A DNA stretch of 64,000 nucleotides from Abyssicoccus albus (GCF_003815035.1 NZ_RKRK01000002.1:961618-1025617), one strand, 5' to 3'. Shown: positions 42,026 to 52,382, numbered from the stretch's first letter. Numbers and translations: made by a program. Notes: generated from the sequence alone by a model not told the origin.

Positions 42026-44935
42026 TTAAGATTCTAATACAATTGTTTGTGATTTCGGTATCGTGAGATCTTGATTGCACGTAAAGTACAATATTTGTTC
42101 GAATGGTTCATTGAGTAAATATCTCATAATTAGTTTCTTACGATGCTTATCAAAATGAACAAAGGCATCATCGATAATAACTGGAAAGTTATAATAATTT
42201 TTTAATGATTTAATTAAAGCAAATCTTAAAGCAATATATAATAACTCTTTCGTTGATTGTGATACTTCAATTGGATGGAACTGTTGTCCATTCTCATGCT
42301 TAACGCTAATACCTTCTTCGTTGTAATACACGTTTGTATAGCGATGCTCTGTCAATGTTTTGAAAATTTCTGTAGCGTCCCCAATCACATGTGGTAATCG
42401 TTCATCTTTAATTTGTTGAATATGCGTGTCAATTAGTGTTTGTAAGTAACTTAATGACATGTAGTCATGGGCAAGCGATTGGAATTTCGCTTTCTTAATT
42501 TCGAATTGATGTCTTAACTTTGAAAGCTCACCGTTTTCTTCATATTTCTTAATTGTTGCTTTGACATCTGATAAATCCATTTGAATATCTTCTATCATCT
42601 GCATCACTTCATTACGTTGTAATTCCAAATGAGCAATTTCTTCATTCATATCATGATCAGAAATTGTCGTTAAATGTTTTCTCGTATAATAATCAAAGTT
42701 TTCATTATCCAATTGCTCTGACAATGATTTATATTTAGATTTTCGTTGCTCATATGTGTTATATGCATTATACAATGAATAATATTCCTCTTCGTCGTCA
42801 GCATCAACATAATCAAATAATGATTCGATATGCTCATTGGATTCATCGATTTGGTGCTCTAATGTTTTTATTTCGCTTTGTAACAGTTCTAGTTGATCTG
42901 ACAGTTGTTGCTGTTGATGTTTGCCAACTTCTTGACGTTGAATGCGTTCATTTAAATCTTTGAACATATACTTTGATTCAGTATATACATTGGATTGCAA
43001 AAGCTTATTCGCTTCTTCATAAAACCCAGCCATCTTTTGCTTCATCAGTGTGAGTTCTTCATTTAAATCTTTGATTTCTTCATTCACAAAACGTATCGAT
43101 CTAATTTCATCGATTAGTCCATCAAGTTGATCTATTTCAGCTGCATCATCAATCTTTAACGCATCTTTAATTTCGAACAAAGATTGATTTGTTTGATCTA
43201 ATGCAGCGTCAATTTTTTGTTCTTCTTGTTCCAATAGTCGGTATTTACGCTCATTCGATGATTGTTGTTCTGATATTCTTTTAAGATTATCTCTTTTTGC
43301 TTCTTCTTCGAATAAGTCAAACGTAAGACCATACTTTTCAATCATCTCATCAATTTCTTGTTTCAATCTTTCGATTTGTTGTTCATACTCTTCGGTAAAT
43401 TTACTATCTTCGTCAGATCGATTTAAAATGAGCATCACGATTGGCAGAATAGCAATAACCAAAAAGATGATGGCGAACATGAAGTTAGGTATTGTAAAGA
43501 AGTAAATCGATAATGCTAAAAATACAACTGTAAATATGATCATCGTGATATTGTATTTTTTTCTTGATTTACGTTGGTTTTCAATACCTTCTTCATACTC
43601 TGCTTTAATGACATTAAACATATTCTTCTTTTCATTCATTTCGATATGTTTGTCTTTTAATTCATATGCTTTCTGTAATGCTTCATCCGAAACAATATCT
43701 GAAGTAATCTTGTCATATTGAGACTTTAGTAATTCATTATCTTCTTCCAAACTCTTCATATCACGTTCAATTAAATTAATCTCCTGCATGCTAGATTTAC
43801 GTTGTTGTAACAATTGAATAATTCTTTCACGCATCATATTTGAATCATCAATATCCTCTGGAACAGAATTCCATCCAACATCCATCATGAGTCGATTCAA
43901 ATGTTTTTGATTTTCTTTAATTTGAGATTTCAAATGTCGATAATCTGCTTCTAACGTCAAGACTTCTCCTTCATTTTTGACAACGCTTCGTGCGCTTTGA
44001 ATATAATCATCGTCATCCAGTTCAATTCTGTTGAATTCTTGTTCTAATACATTTAACTTACTTTGACGCATTTCACGGTCTTTTTTTGCTTGCGTCAATT
44101 GTTGCTTAGATAATTCATATCGCTCTATCCCCTTTTCTGGGAATGTTATCGGTTCAATATCCAACAACGTCTCAAGTTCTGACCACTCTTTAATTTCTTT
44201 GTGATATTGTTTCTCGTGAAGTTTATGTTTATATAATTGATCCATCTGGTTATAAATTTCACGTTGTTCGCTCAGTTGCTTATTTAAGCGATCTCGTTCA
44301 TAAATGTACTGATGATAATCGGATTCACTACTTTCAAGTTGTCTAACCGTACTTTCCATTTCTTGAAGTTCCTCGATTTGTTGATTCAAAATCGGTTTAA
44401 CGCCCTGTTTTTTGTATAAACGATCTTTTTCTTGTTGAAGTTTATCTAACATGACACTATATTCTGTAGAACCTAATGCTCCAGCTTGTAATAAATAATT
44501 TTGCAGACGTTCTTCTGACATATTTTTATGAATATCTTGTAAACCTAAAACATTAAAGCTGAATATGCCTTGGAACGTTCTCTTATTAATAAAATTCATT
44601 TTTTTATTGAGCCATGCTTCATCACGCGTCGTTCCATCTTCTAAATAGATGACAACATCGCCTTGAGACTTCCCTTTCACACGTTCAATTTCAACCGTCT
44701 GACCGTCTATATCCACAATTAGTTTACCGCCATACTTATTAGCAAGTCTAGGTTCCATTCTAGGCTCCACTTCATTTTTAGCAGGAAAACCAAACAAAAT
44801 AGAATGGATGAAATTTTGTAATGTAGACTTTCCAGCCTCATTTTCACCATAAATTTGTATAAATCCATCATCAATATTAAATCTTTTGCTTTCCAGTTTA
44901 CCGTATCCGTATACTTCTAATTGTTTAATTCTCAT
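42026..44935 (-). CDS. yhaN: YhaN, SbcC/Rad50-like ATPase with internal membrane segment
   Basis: 969 residues. The start MRIKQLEVYGYGKLESKRF and GENEAGKSTLQNFIHSIL carry Walker A; Walker B lies near the C-terminus in FPVIIDDAFVHFDKHR, followed by FEQILYFTCN. Long coiled coils span ~150-850. Two hydrophobic helices (NITMIIFTVVFLALSIYFFT and the next ~20 residues) at ~455-500 are unusual for SbcC but known in YhaN. It probably forms a nuclease complex with YhaO. It is 4 bp downstream of yhaO. Confidence 0.88.
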   Translation of the reverse strand: MRIKQLEVYGYGKLESKRFNIDDGFIQIYGENEAGKSTLQNFIHSILFGFPAKNEVEPRMEPRLANKYGGKLIVDIDGQTVEIERVKGKSQGDVVIYLEDGTTRDEAWLNKKMNFINKRTFQGIFSFNVLGLQDIHKNMSEERLQNYLLQAGALGSTEYSVMLDKLQQEKDRLYKKQGVKPILNQQIEELQEMESTVRQLESSESDYHQYIYERDRLNKQLSEQREIYNQMDQLYKHKLHEKQYHKEIKEWSELETLLDIEPITFPEKGIERYELSKQQLTQAKKDREMRQSKLNVLEQEFNRIELDDDDYIQSARSVVKNEGEVLTLEADYRHLKSQIKENQKHLNRLMMDVGWNSVPEDIDDSNMMRERIIQLLQQRKSSMQEINLIERDMKSLEEDNELLKSQYDKITSDIVSDEALQKAYELKDKHIEMNEKKNMFNVIKAEYEEGIENQRKSRKKYNITMIIFTVVFLALSIYFFTIPNFMFAIIFLVIAILPIVMLILNRSDEDSKFTEEYEQQIERLKQEIDEMIEKYGLTFDLFEEEAKRDNLKRISEQQSSNERKYRLLEQEEQKIDAALDQTNQSLFEIKDALKIDDAAEIDQLDGLIDEIRSIRFVNEEIKDLNEELTLMKQKMAGFYEEANKLLQSNVYTESKYMFKDLNERIQRQEVGKHQQQQLSDQLELLQSEIKTLEHQIDESNEHIESLFDYVDADDEEEYYSLYNAYNTYEQRKSKYKSLSEQLDNENFDYYTRKHLTTISDHDMNEEIAHLELQRNEVMQMIEDIQMDLSDVKATIKKYEENGELSKLRHQFEIKKAKFQSLAHDYMSLSYLQTLIDTHIQQIKDERLPHVIGDATEIFKTLTEHRYTNVYYNEEGISVKHENGQQFHPIEVSQSTKELLYIALRFALIKSLKNYYNFPVIIDDAFVHFDKHRKKLIMRYLLNEPFEQILYFTCNQDLTIPKSQTIVLES

Positions 44936-44938
44936 AGA

Positions 44939-46123
44939 TTATGACCTTCTCATTAATGAATTTAAGTATGCTTCACCGTCTAACAACAGTTGTTCATTAT
45001 CAACGTCGTTTAATTGTTTTAAATAACGATTCGCTTTCGGATTTAGATATAAGTCTTGTGTCGCTTCTTGAACCAAATCATCACGCTCTAAAAATGTAGA
45101 TCTAAACTCTTGGATTAACATATCATGCATTCTCGTCGAATGATTCCAAGTTAAATCTTCTAACCATATAAAATTCTTTTCTCTGAGCTCATTCTCATTC
45201 AAGAGTTGTCTAATTTCAAGTAAATCTATATTATCTACATCTTTTGTTTTATGGTCTAATTCCAAATAAATCATTTGGCTATAATGTTCTCTATGGTTAT
45301 CTTTGTATGATTTAATTTCATCGAATAATTGTTGAGTTGTTTCAGCTTCGGTTTCGATCGTTATTCTGTTCCATACTATTGATTGTGTAGGGATAAAGCG
45401 TGTTTTTAACTTTGCTTTATCTCCTTGAACGTATAAAAATCCTTTTTCACCCGATTCATTAATGTGCCTTCCTTGAATATTCCCAGGATAATGAATTTCA
45501 GGTAAGTCACTCAACATTTGTCGTTTATGAATGTGGCCTAATGCCCAATAGTGATATAGCTTTTCATTTAACTGTTCGAGTGTGAATTCCGTATATCTTT
45601 CTTTAACATCCATTGCTTTAGAGTACGTACCATGTAAAATCCCGATATGTATCCCTTTGTTTTCATGATTCGTCGGGTATTCATCTAATTTATTTTCATA
45701 GCTCATGTCTTTTTGATAGCTAAATCCGTGAATAAATACATGTTCATTTCTTTTCGTAATCAACTCATAACTTCCAACGTCTTTATCAAAAACAACAACA
45801 TTTTCAGGAAGCGTTGTTTTAACCCCATCATTTAATGGATCATGATTTCCATGAATCATATAAACGAATATATCATGGTCCTGAAGTTGTTCGAACATAT
45901 CACGGATGAATACTTCAGCTTTTAATGTTCTATTTAACTGATCGAATACATCCCCAGATATAATGATGAAGTCAACTTCTTTATCAATTGCATGTTGAAC
46001 AATTTTACGAAAGCTTTCATAGCCACTTTGCATCACTTTATTCAAAATTGTTTCAGGTAAATGATGCTTTGATTTAAATGGACTATCCAAGTGCAAGTCT
46101 GCACAATGTATAAACGAAATCAT
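44939..46123 (-). CDS. yhaO: YhaO, SbcD/Mre11-like nuclease
   Basis: 394 residues. Metallophosphoesterase motifs are all present: FIHCADLHLDSPF (D-x-H), IIISGDVFDQ (GDxxD), MIHGNHDPL (GNHD), HIGILHGT and WALGHIHKRQ (GHxH). It should have Mn-dependent nuclease activity, acting with YhaN on DNA ends. It is the first gene of the yhaONM operon, with the promoter in the ~60 bp before the ylbF-family terminator. Confidence 0.9.
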   Translation of the reverse strand: MISFIHCADLHLDSPFKSKHHLPETILNKVMQSGYESFRKIVQHAIDKEVDFIIISGDVFDQLNRTLKAEVFIRDMFEQLQDHDIFVYMIHGNHDPLNDGVKTTLPENVVVFDKDVGSYELITKRNEHVFIHGFSYQKDMSYENKLDEYPTNHENKGIHIGILHGTYSKAMDVKERYTEFTLEQLNEKLYHYWALGHIHKRQMLSDLPEIHYPGNIQGRHINESGEKGFLYVQGDKAKLKTRFIPTQSIVWNRITIETEAETTQQLFDEIKSYKDNHREHYSQMIYLELDHKTKDVDNIDLLEIRQLLNENELREKNFIWLEDLTWNHSTRMHDMLIQEFRSTFLERDDLVQEATQDLYLNPKANRYLKQLNDVDNEQLLLDGEAYLNSLMRRS

Positions 46124-46183
46124 GAAACCACTCCAATTTTCAAAATCTACATATATATTATCACTTTATTATATCGTATTTTC

Positions 46184-46220
46184 AAGAAAAAAAGGAGTAT
46201 AGCCTATGCTATACTCCTTA
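46184..46220 (-). terminator. Terminator after the YlbF-family gene
   Basis: AAGGAGTATAGC and GCTATACTCCTT form a 12-bp stem; the minus strand then has TTTTTTTT. Confidence 0.92.
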
Positions 46221-46238
46221 CGGTTCTATACCAATATA

Positions 46239-46598
46239 TTATTCTTCATCTTGTTGAAGACCATATAATTCTTCAATTGGTTCCATAATGATTTTGTTTA
46301 CATCTTGGATTAATACGCTCATGCGTTGTTCTGCTTCCATTAATCCTTTAATTGTTTCATTTTGTTCAATTTGTTCAGCAGAAGCTTGTGCTTGTTGAAC
46401 TTCTTCTTCAGTGATTTCTTCACCTTGCATTTGTTTTTGTTGTAACGTCATTTGAATATTACGGAAATCATCAAAAGTTTTTTTCGTTTCAGGATCAGCG
46501 TTTACATTGTTATACGCTTCTTTAATATTATTGAACTCCTCACTCTCGCGAATGATTTTGCTCATTTCATGTGCTTTATCATGAATATTGTTTGACAT
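46239..46598 (-). CDS. YlbF/YmcA-family protein (YheA-like)
   Basis: 119 residues, all helical. Typical family segments are the MSKIIRESEEFNNIKEAYNNV start, DPETKKTFDDFRNIQMTLQ and the acidic EITEEEVQQAQA. Relatives YlbF and YmcA work with RNase Y in mRNA maturation and competence; the YheA branch, next to yheB as here, has no role known to me. RBS AGGAG precedes the ATG. It lies 55 bp after yheB. Confidence 0.85.
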   Translation of the reverse strand: MSNNIHDKAHEMSKIIRESEEFNNIKEAYNNVNADPETKKTFDDFRNIQMTLQQKQMQGEEITEEEVQQAQASAEQIEQNETIKGLMEAEQRMSVLIQDVNKIIMEPIEELYGLQQDEE

Positions 46599-46653
46599 AG
46601 TGACATTCTCCTTTATTAATTAGTCTAATAACACATTAACATATCTAAGTCTT

Positions 46654-47784
46654 TTATACCATTATTGCGATTAACCCTTGAATTATCCCAATAAAACACC
46701 CGAGTATAAATCCTAATCGTGTAATCATTTTAAGTTCATTTCGAGCGACGTCCATCACAAGCGTTTCGATATAATTCAAGTCAAAGCTATCGATTTGATC
46801 TTTAACCATTTGCTTTATATCCATATTGTCGACAATCGTCGGTAAATGTGTTGAAGCAGTGATAACAATACGTTTTGATATATTGTCAGTCCCTGCATTT
46901 CTTATCGTTGAAACAAATGATTGAGACACATCCTTAAGTGGTTTGTGATATATTGACTGAACGCGATCACTATGTAATAAATGTTCACTTCCCTCTTTAA
47001 AAATATCATACAAATTAAGTTTATCAGCATAATATCCAATCGGGTGATCAAGTAGTTCATTATATGTTAATTGAATTTGATCATCTAACTTTTGAATAAA
47101 GTCATCATCATTAATTAACTTTATGAGTTCTAAAATGACTTTTTTTGCAAGATCTTCTTTTGTCATGACGAGATAAATACTACGAGCCAATCGTCCTTTC
47201 GTCTGAATGAACTTGTCAATCATCATTGTAAAGTCATCTAATGCCCGACTTGATTTTAAATAATCGATTAACTTCTGTCTAATCAACGGATTTATTTCAC
47301 TTACACCATCATCTATACGTACTTTAAATAGTGTTGGGATGACATTCTTTAACGGTTTATCTTCATAATCAGTTAGCAATTTTACAAAATGTTTATCAAT
47401 CGTTTGTAAAATATGCGTGTTAAACCATTCATCTGGCTTTGGATGGAAGTTTAACAAAATATCATGAATACTACGTTCAGATAATAATAATCTTTCGAGT
47501 TGCGAATCAATCCATTCACTAATCCAATGAATCGTTGATGGTGCATTTAACTTAGACTGAAATACATCCTTAGTTAATAAATGACTAGACACCATTTCTC
47601 CTAGTTGTTGCGATAAATGATTCCTTCTGGATGGGATGACACCAGGTGTAAATGGTAATTTCTTATTAAAAATATAGATTGGTTTATACGGCCTAAAGAG
47701 CATTTTAATTGCAATCATATTCGTTACGCCACCGATCAGACCACCGACACATGCCATAAATATTATAATTAATATTATTTTCAT
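46654..47784 (-). CDS. YheB-like DUF445 membrane protein
   Basis: 376 residues. An N-terminal hydrophobic helix ([19 protein letters not shown]) is followed by [29 protein letters not shown], the DUF445 signature, then a long amphipathic helical body and a C-terminal helix ([19 protein letters not shown]). It is a two-ended membrane protein with most of its body on one side. Function is unknown to me; a spore or membrane-stress link was suggested for Bacillus YheB. It is probably an operon with the downstream YlbF-family gene. Confidence 0.85.
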   Translation of the reverse strand: MKIILIIIFMACVGGLIGGVTNMIAIKMLFRPYKPIYIFNKKLPFTPGVIPSRRNHLSQQLGEMVSSHLLTKDVFQSKLNAPSTIHWISEWIDSQLERLLLSERSIHDILLNFHPKPDEWFNTHILQTIDKHFVKLLTDYEDKPLKNVIPTLFKVRIDDGVSEINPLIRQKLIDYLKSSRALDDFTMMIDKFIQTKGRLARSIYLVMTKEDLAKKVILELIKLINDDDFIQKLDDQIQLTYNELLDHPIGYYADKLNLYDIFKEGSEHLLHSDRVQSIYHKPLKDVSQSFVSTIRNAGTDNISKRIVITASTHLPTIVDNMDIKQMVKDQIDSFDLNYIETLVMDVARNELKMITRLGFILGCFIGIIQGLIAIMV

Positions 47785-47853
47785 TATCTTACTCCTTTAA
47801 ATTGTGCGACCTGATTAAATACGTTATGATACTGTTTGAGGTGATTGTGCTGT

Positions 47854-48723
47854 ATGGAATCTATTCAAGATAAAGTGAAACACGCTAAGTTTGGTGCTTA
47901 TTTAAGTATATTTACTTATTTAATCTTAACCGTGTTCAAATTAATATATGGTTACATTTTTCATTCCAACGCATTGATTGCTGATGGATTGAATAATTCT
48001 ACTGATATAATATCCTCTATTGCAATTTTAATTGGACTATCCATCTCAATTAAACCTGCTGACAAAATACATAATTATGGCCATTATCGTGCAGAGTTTG
48101 TTGCAAGTTTACTCGCAAGCTTCATTATGTTTGCGGTCAGTGTTCAAGTACTTATAGATGGCATTACAAGCTTTATTAATGACACGCATCAAGTACCGAA
48201 TATAAACGCAAGTATTATCGCATTGATTTCTGGTATTATCATGCTCATTGTAAGTTTTATCAATCGTCGTATTGCGAAAAAAACATCGAGTACAGCTTTA
48301 AAGGCTGCAAGTTACGATAATTTAAGTGATGCTCTCGTGTCCTTTGGTGCAGCGATTGGTATTATAGGTGTATCACTGGGATTCAACATATTAGACACGA
48401 TTGCAGCGCTGGTCATCGGTCTTATTATTATGAAAACGAGTTTAGGTATATTTAAGGAATCTACCATAACATTAACTGATGGATTTGACCATGATGAACT
48501 GCAAAAAATGCATCAACTCGTTGATAGTCACAAAGATGTATATCATGTTAAAGATATTAAAGCGAGAAGTCACGGTATGGTCACTTTTATTGATGTTACA
48601 GTGACTGTAGATCCCCATCTGAATGTCACTGAGAGTCATTACATCACGGAACAAATCGAAACAATACTGATCGATTATTATCAAAACGCTGAAACGATCG
48701 TTCATATTGAGCCAGAATATTAA
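47854..48723 (+). CDS. Cation diffusion facilitator, probable Mn2+/Zn2+/Fe2+ efflux
   Basis: 289 residues from the ATG at 47854 with GAGGTGAT upstream; an earlier TTG at 47845 overlaps that RBS. Six membrane helices, with the metal site in helix 2 (IADGLNNSTDIISS) and helix 5 (AASYDNLSDALVS), and HNYGHYRAEFVAS between helices 2 and 3. A C-terminal cytosolic domain has VKDIKARSHG and HIEPEY. The N-D/D-D helix residues fit the Mn-preferring group (MneP/MneS) as well as Zn exporters. Its stop codon abuts the stop codon of airR with no base between, and no terminator separates them. Confidence 0.85.
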   Translation: MESIQDKVKHAKFGAYLSIFTYLILTVFKLIYGYIFHSNALIADGLNNSTDIISSIAILIGLSISIKPADKIHNYGHYRAEFVASLLASFIMFAVSVQVLIDGITSFINDTHQVPNINASIIALISGIIMLIVSFINRRIAKKTSSTALKAASYDNLSDALVSFGAAIGIIGVSLGFNILDTIAALVIGLIIMKTSLGIFKESTITLTDGFDHDELQKMHQLVDSHKDVYHVKDIKARSHGMVTFIDVTVTVDPHLNVTESHYITEQIETILIDYYQNAETIVHIEPEY

Positions 48724-49353
48724 TTATTTCATCGTTAAGCTGTACTTTTGATTATAAAGTACAGCTTGCGTTCTATCGTATACATCTAGCTTTCTAAGTA
48801 TATTCGATATATGTGTTTTGACCGTTTTTTCAGAAACATATAATTTTTCTCCAATTTCACGATTGTTTAATCCTAGACTCATCGCCGCAAGCACTTCGAG
48901 CTCTCTGTTAGATAAAGGATTTTTCAAATGAGGTAACTCATCAATATCACTGACCATCCCTTTAATTTCTTGACTGACTACATTGACCCCTTTATAGACC
49001 TCGATAATATTTTTGATTAGATTTTTGGGTGCAATATCCTTTAATAGAAAACCATCAGCACCCGATTGGTACGCTGGAATGATATACTTCTCCTCTAAAT
49101 AACTTGTCAATATAATGACTTTCATTTGAGCGTTCGTTGATTTGATTTGTTGTGTAATCTGTATCCCATTCATCTCTGGTAATACGAGATCGACAATGAT
49201 AACATCAACTGTCTCAACAGTAGATTGTAAATAATTTATTGCCTCTTCACCATTTGAAAACTCTGCAATGACTTCCATATTCTCAGTAGATTCGATTAAG
49301 TATTTCAATCCTTGCCTGACGATTGAATGGTCATCAATAATCACGATATTCAT
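48724..49353 (-). CDS. airR: AirR-type response regulator (NarL/LuxR family)
   Basis: 209 residues. Receiver domain 1-120 has the acidic pair Asp7-Asp8 (IIDDHS) and phospho-accepting Asp55 (VIIVDLVLPEMNG), with Lys in LLKDIAPKN. The LuxR-type helix-turn-helix is SNRELEVLAAMSLGLNNREI followed by VSEKTVKTHISNILRKL. It is the partner of the kinase at 49385. In S. aureus AirR (YhcR) responds to oxygen and redox state and controls wall and respiration genes. It ends tail-to-tail with the CDF gene, zero bases apart. Confidence 0.88.
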   Translation of the reverse strand: MNIVIIDDHSIVRQGLKYLIESTENMEVIAEFSNGEEAINYLQSTVETVDVIIVDLVLPEMNGIQITQQIKSTNAQMKVIILTSYLEEKYIIPAYQSGADGFLLKDIAPKNLIKNIIEVYKGVNVVSQEIKGMVSDIDELPHLKNPLSNRELEVLAAMSLGLNNREIGEKLYVSEKTVKTHISNILRKLDVYDRTQAVLYNQKYSLTMK

Positions 49354-49384
49354 ATCTTTCCCTCTTTCTTTATACTTTCAAATG

Positions 49385-50509
49385 TTAGATTGGAACTTCT
49401 ATATTTATTGATGTTCCTACATCCTGTTGTGAAACAATATTAATTTTACCGTTCAATTTATGAATACGTTCTTTCATATTCGTTAAACCATAATGATGGT
49501 TTAACACATGCGTCGTGTCAAATCCTACACCAGAGTCAATAAACTTCACGTTCAATTGATTTGATTGTTGTTCTATGAAGATATCCATCACGTCAACGTA
49601 TGCATGCTTGTATACATTGTTGATCACTTCTTGTCCAATTTTTAACATTTCCATTTCAACCGATTCATCTAAATGGATAATTCCATCAACATGTACACGA
49701 ATCGTAATATTTAATAATTGGCCATATGATCTCCACGCTTCAATGAGCCCATTCTCTAATACAGAAGGTCTTAATTGCGTAAGTAATGATTTCATTTCAT
49801 CTTGAGCTGTTTCGCTTGATGCTTCTATATTTTTGAACGCATCTTGCATTTTTATCATGTCTGTCGAGTTTTTCATCGCATGAGACATCATATGTATCGA
49901 AAAAAGCATCTGCTTCACTGAATCATGTAAATCTCTTGCAAGACGATTGCGTTCCTGTTGCCTTGTATGTTCTATTTGCTGCTCAGTTAATCGAATACGT
50001 TGAATTGTTGAACCGATTTGATATGCAATCGATTCAAGCAATGATAACTCATCTTGTGTATACTCAGTCCTATGTCGTATAGCAACATTTAACACACCAT
50101 AATTATGATCTTTAGCAACGAGAGGGACGGTTGCATGATGCGTTATACCGTCACTTGCATTTCGTTGCTCATGATTCGCTAATTCAATTCTACTACAAAC
50201 AATGATATTACTTGCTTTCATCAGTTCACCACTATGAAACTTCCTAACACACCAACAACTACCTTCATTCATATAATCACAGCTCAAACATTTGAGTGAT
50301 TGTGGCAACTTATATTCTGTGATCATTTCGTGGTGTCCCGAGTCATTAATCAGAAATATCCATGCTGTTTCGAATGTAGAATGATCAACGAGTAATTTAA
50401 TCGTTTTATAAAACATTCTATGAATATCGACTTCATTATTATGCATTTCTGCGATGGTCTTTAATAAGTTCAATTCATTCATTTCGTTCATAAAATCATC
50501 TCGTTTCAT
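49385..50509 (-). CDS. airS: AirS-type histidine kinase with Cys-rich GAF domain
   Basis: 374 residues, soluble. A GAF-like domain (~15-175) contains Cys74, Cys77, Cys85, Cys87 and Cys105 (KCLSC, SCWC, VVCS-like), suited to bind an oxygen-labile Fe-S cluster as in S. aureus AirS. A HisKA_3 domain follows with His195 in RDLHDSVKQ, then an HATPase with NNVYKHA, DSGVGFD and YGLTNMKERI. It would autophosphorylate and signal to AirR. The start at 50509 has no clear RBS; an ATG at 50491 behind GAGATGATTTT is an alternative. It is located 31 bp before airR. Confidence 0.87.
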   Translation of the reverse strand: MKRDDFMNEMNELNLLKTIAEMHNNEVDIHRMFYKTIKLLVDHSTFETAWIFLINDSGHHEMITEYKLPQSLKCLSCDYMNEGSCWCVRKFHSGELMKASNIIVCSRIELANHEQRNASDGITHHATVPLVAKDHNYGVLNVAIRHRTEYTQDELSLLESIAYQIGSTIQRIRLTEQQIEHTRQQERNRLARDLHDSVKQMLFSIHMMSHAMKNSTDMIKMQDAFKNIEASSETAQDEMKSLLTQLRPSVLENGLIEAWRSYGQLLNITIRVHVDGIIHLDESVEMEMLKIGQEVINNVYKHAYVDVMDIFIEQQSNQLNVKFIDSGVGFDTTHVLNHHYGLTNMKERIHKLNGKINIVSQQDVGTSINIEVPI

Positions 50510-50570
50510 ACTTATTATCTCGAATTTAAATGATATAATAGAACATATTATAAATTTTTGAGGTGATCAT

Positions 50571-50990
50571 TTGCAAAATTCTAAACTCATGGCTCAAATC
50601 ATATTTATTACGAGTCTTATTGCGACGCTTGGTTCTCTATATTTCTCTGAGATTAGAGGGTACTTGCCTTGTGAGCTTTGTTGGTATCAAAGAATTCTAA
50701 TGTATCCAATCATCATCATTAGTTTGTCTCACATAATCTCGAACAGTAAATCATTAATATACCCTACTGTTATTTTATCATGCCTAGGTATTTTGGTATC
50801 ATCATATCACTATGCACTACAAAATATTCCTGGATTAAGCGGTAGTCATGAATGCAAAATTGGAGATTGTACTGTACAATTTATTCAATGGGGTGGATTT
50901 ATTACAATTCCATTTCTTGCACTAATTGCATTCATTATTATTTTTGTAAGTTCAATCATTTATATTAAAGGAGAGAAACACAATGAGTAA
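50571..50990 (+). CDS. bdbC: DsbB-like disulfide oxidoreductase (BdbC family)
   Basis: 139 residues from a TTG at 50571 with GAGGTGATCA upstream. Four membrane helices. CELCWYQR after the first helix holds the quinone-side CxxC; the second outer loop has HECKIGDC, the partner cysteines. It should reoxidise a thiol-disulfide oxidoreductase and pass electrons to quinone. Its end overlaps the next gene by 8 bp, and that gene encodes a thioredoxin-like protein, the likely partner. Confidence 0.88.
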   Translation: MQNSKLMAQIIFITSLIATLGSLYFSEIRGYLPCELCWYQRILMYPIIIISLSHIISNSKSLIYPTVILSCLGILVSSYHYALQNIPGLSGSHECKIGDCTVQFIQWGGFITIPFLALIAFIIIFVSSIIYIKGEKHNE

Positions 50991-51474
50991 CAAAATATTT
51001 TACGGCATTATTGGATTAATTATTGTAGCATTTGTAGGCGTTGTTATTTTCTTTCAAATAAATCAAAAATCAACGGATTATTATCCATATGATGGAATTG
51101 CTAAGGAAGATTTAAGTGGGCCATCGAAAGATTTACTCACAGATGAGAATTATCAAGATATCATTATCCCTAAAGACTTAGAGAACTATAAAAATGGTGA
51201 GGGTCTTGTTTATTTCTTTAGCCCAACGTGTTCATATTGTCGTGCTGCAACACCTGTATTGAATAAGGCGATTGATAATTTGGACATGGAGTACAAGCAG
51301 TTTAACTTATTAGAATACCAAAAGTTTGCACAAACATATCAAATAGAAGCAACACCTACGTTAATCTACTTCAAAGATGGAAAAGAAGTTAAACGTGTGT
51401 CAGGAAATCTAGGTTCTGTTGAAAACTTTGAAAAATTCTTAAAAGAAGCTAAAGAAGAGGCTAAAAATGCTTAA
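50983..51474 (+). CDS. Membrane-anchored thioredoxin-like protein
   Basis: 163 residues. An N-terminal membrane anchor (IFYGIIGLIIVAFVGVVIFF) precedes an extracytoplasmic thioredoxin fold with the active site FFSPTCSYCRAATPV (CSYC) and the cis-proline block IEATPTLIYF. With BdbC it probably forms a disulfide exchange pair for secreted proteins. It overlaps bdbC by 8 bp and the pseudouridine synthase gene by 8 bp; all three are one operon. Confidence 0.85.
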   Translation: MSNKIFYGIIGLIIVAFVGVVIFFQINQKSTDYYPYDGIAKEDLSGPSKDLLTDENYQDIIIPKDLENYKNGEGLVYFFSPTCSYCRAATPVLNKAIDNLDMEYKQFNLLEYQKFAQTYQIEATPTLIYFKDGKEVKRVSGNLGSVENFEKFLKEAKEEAKNA

Positions 51475-52315
51475 AATTAATTTATTAGAATCTTGGCAAT
51501 CTCAAACGATTGACGAAGTACTTCAATCGAAATTCTTCTCAAAAAAAGTGCTTCATTTACTACGAATGAACAAACAAATTACATTGAACGGAGAGCCAAT
51601 TAGACTTAACTATAAAATAGACCAAACTGGCGAACTCATTTTACCAGACGTGATAGATGCATCGAGTGATTATGCAAGAAGTGTTCGTTTCTGTGATGTT
51701 GTATATGAAGATGATTATGTTGCAATAGTCGTCAAACAACGTGGTGTCAAAACACATCCAAACGAACAACATGAACTGAATACGTTAATGAATCATGCGA
51801 TGAACACAATAGATAGCGACTACTTAGAACCGATTCACCGATTGGACCAAGAAACAAAAGGTTTATTAATATTGTGTAAGCATCCTTATGTAAAATCCAC
51901 TTTTGATACGATGTTAGATCAACGATTAATTTCTAGATTTTATATTGCCAATGTTCATAACAACGAATCATTGTCAGCACAAACGATTGATTTACCTATC
52001 GGGAAAGATTCAACACATGCTAACAAACGCCGGATTTCTAATCGCGGCCAACAAGCAATTACTCATATAGTAGATTTCATTGATTATAATAATGGTAAGT
52101 TCCCTATTTTGAAGTTAGATACAGGCCGCCAACATCAAATTCGTGTGCATTTAGAAGCGATAGGTCATTCGATTATTGGAGATCCACTGTATTCAGAGTC
52201 TCATTTAAGAAATCTAGCATTGTGTGCTTATAAAATAGAATTCGTTCACCCTTATACAGAAGATCTAATTTCTGTCGAAATTCCATTAGAAGATATTGAT
52301 TTCTTGAATGACTAA
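51467..52315 (+). CDS. RluA-family pseudouridine synthase
   Basis: 282 residues. The catalytic motif HRLDQETKGLLIL contains the nucleophilic aspartate; GRQHQIRVHLEAIGHSIIGDPLY is the second family motif. The first ~70 residues are an S4-like RNA-binding region (LLRMNKQITLNGEPI). It converts a uridine in rRNA or tRNA to pseudouridine; target uncertain. It is last in the bdbC operon and followed by a terminator. Confidence 0.88.
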   Translation: MLKINLLESWQSQTIDEVLQSKFFSKKVLHLLRMNKQITLNGEPIRLNYKIDQTGELILPDVIDASSDYARSVRFCDVVYEDDYVAIVVKQRGVKTHPNEQHELNTLMNHAMNTIDSDYLEPIHRLDQETKGLLILCKHPYVKSTFDTMLDQRLISRFYIANVHNNESLSAQTIDLPIGKDSTHANKRRISNRGQQAITHIVDFIDYNNGKFPILKLDTGRQHQIRVHLEAIGHSIIGDPLYSESHLRNLALCAYKIEFVHPYTEDLISVEIPLEDIDFLND

Positions 52316-52340
52316 ACTAGTCATATGATGTCTAGTTTTC
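52314..52340 (+). terminator. Terminator after the pseudouridine synthase gene
   Basis: AAACTAG and CTAGTTT flank a partly palindromic centre, overlapping the end of the stop codon. Confidence 0.6.
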
Positions 52341-52343
52341 GAT

Positions 52344-52382
52344 TGAAAAAACAGGAAGCCCGTAAGGGCTTCCTGTTTTTTT
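52344..52382. terminator. Bidirectional terminator upstream of ppk end
   Basis: AAAAAACAGGAAGCCC and GGGCTTCCTGTTTTTT with a 4-base loop, T runs on both strands; the main terminator of ppk. Confidence 0.92.
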
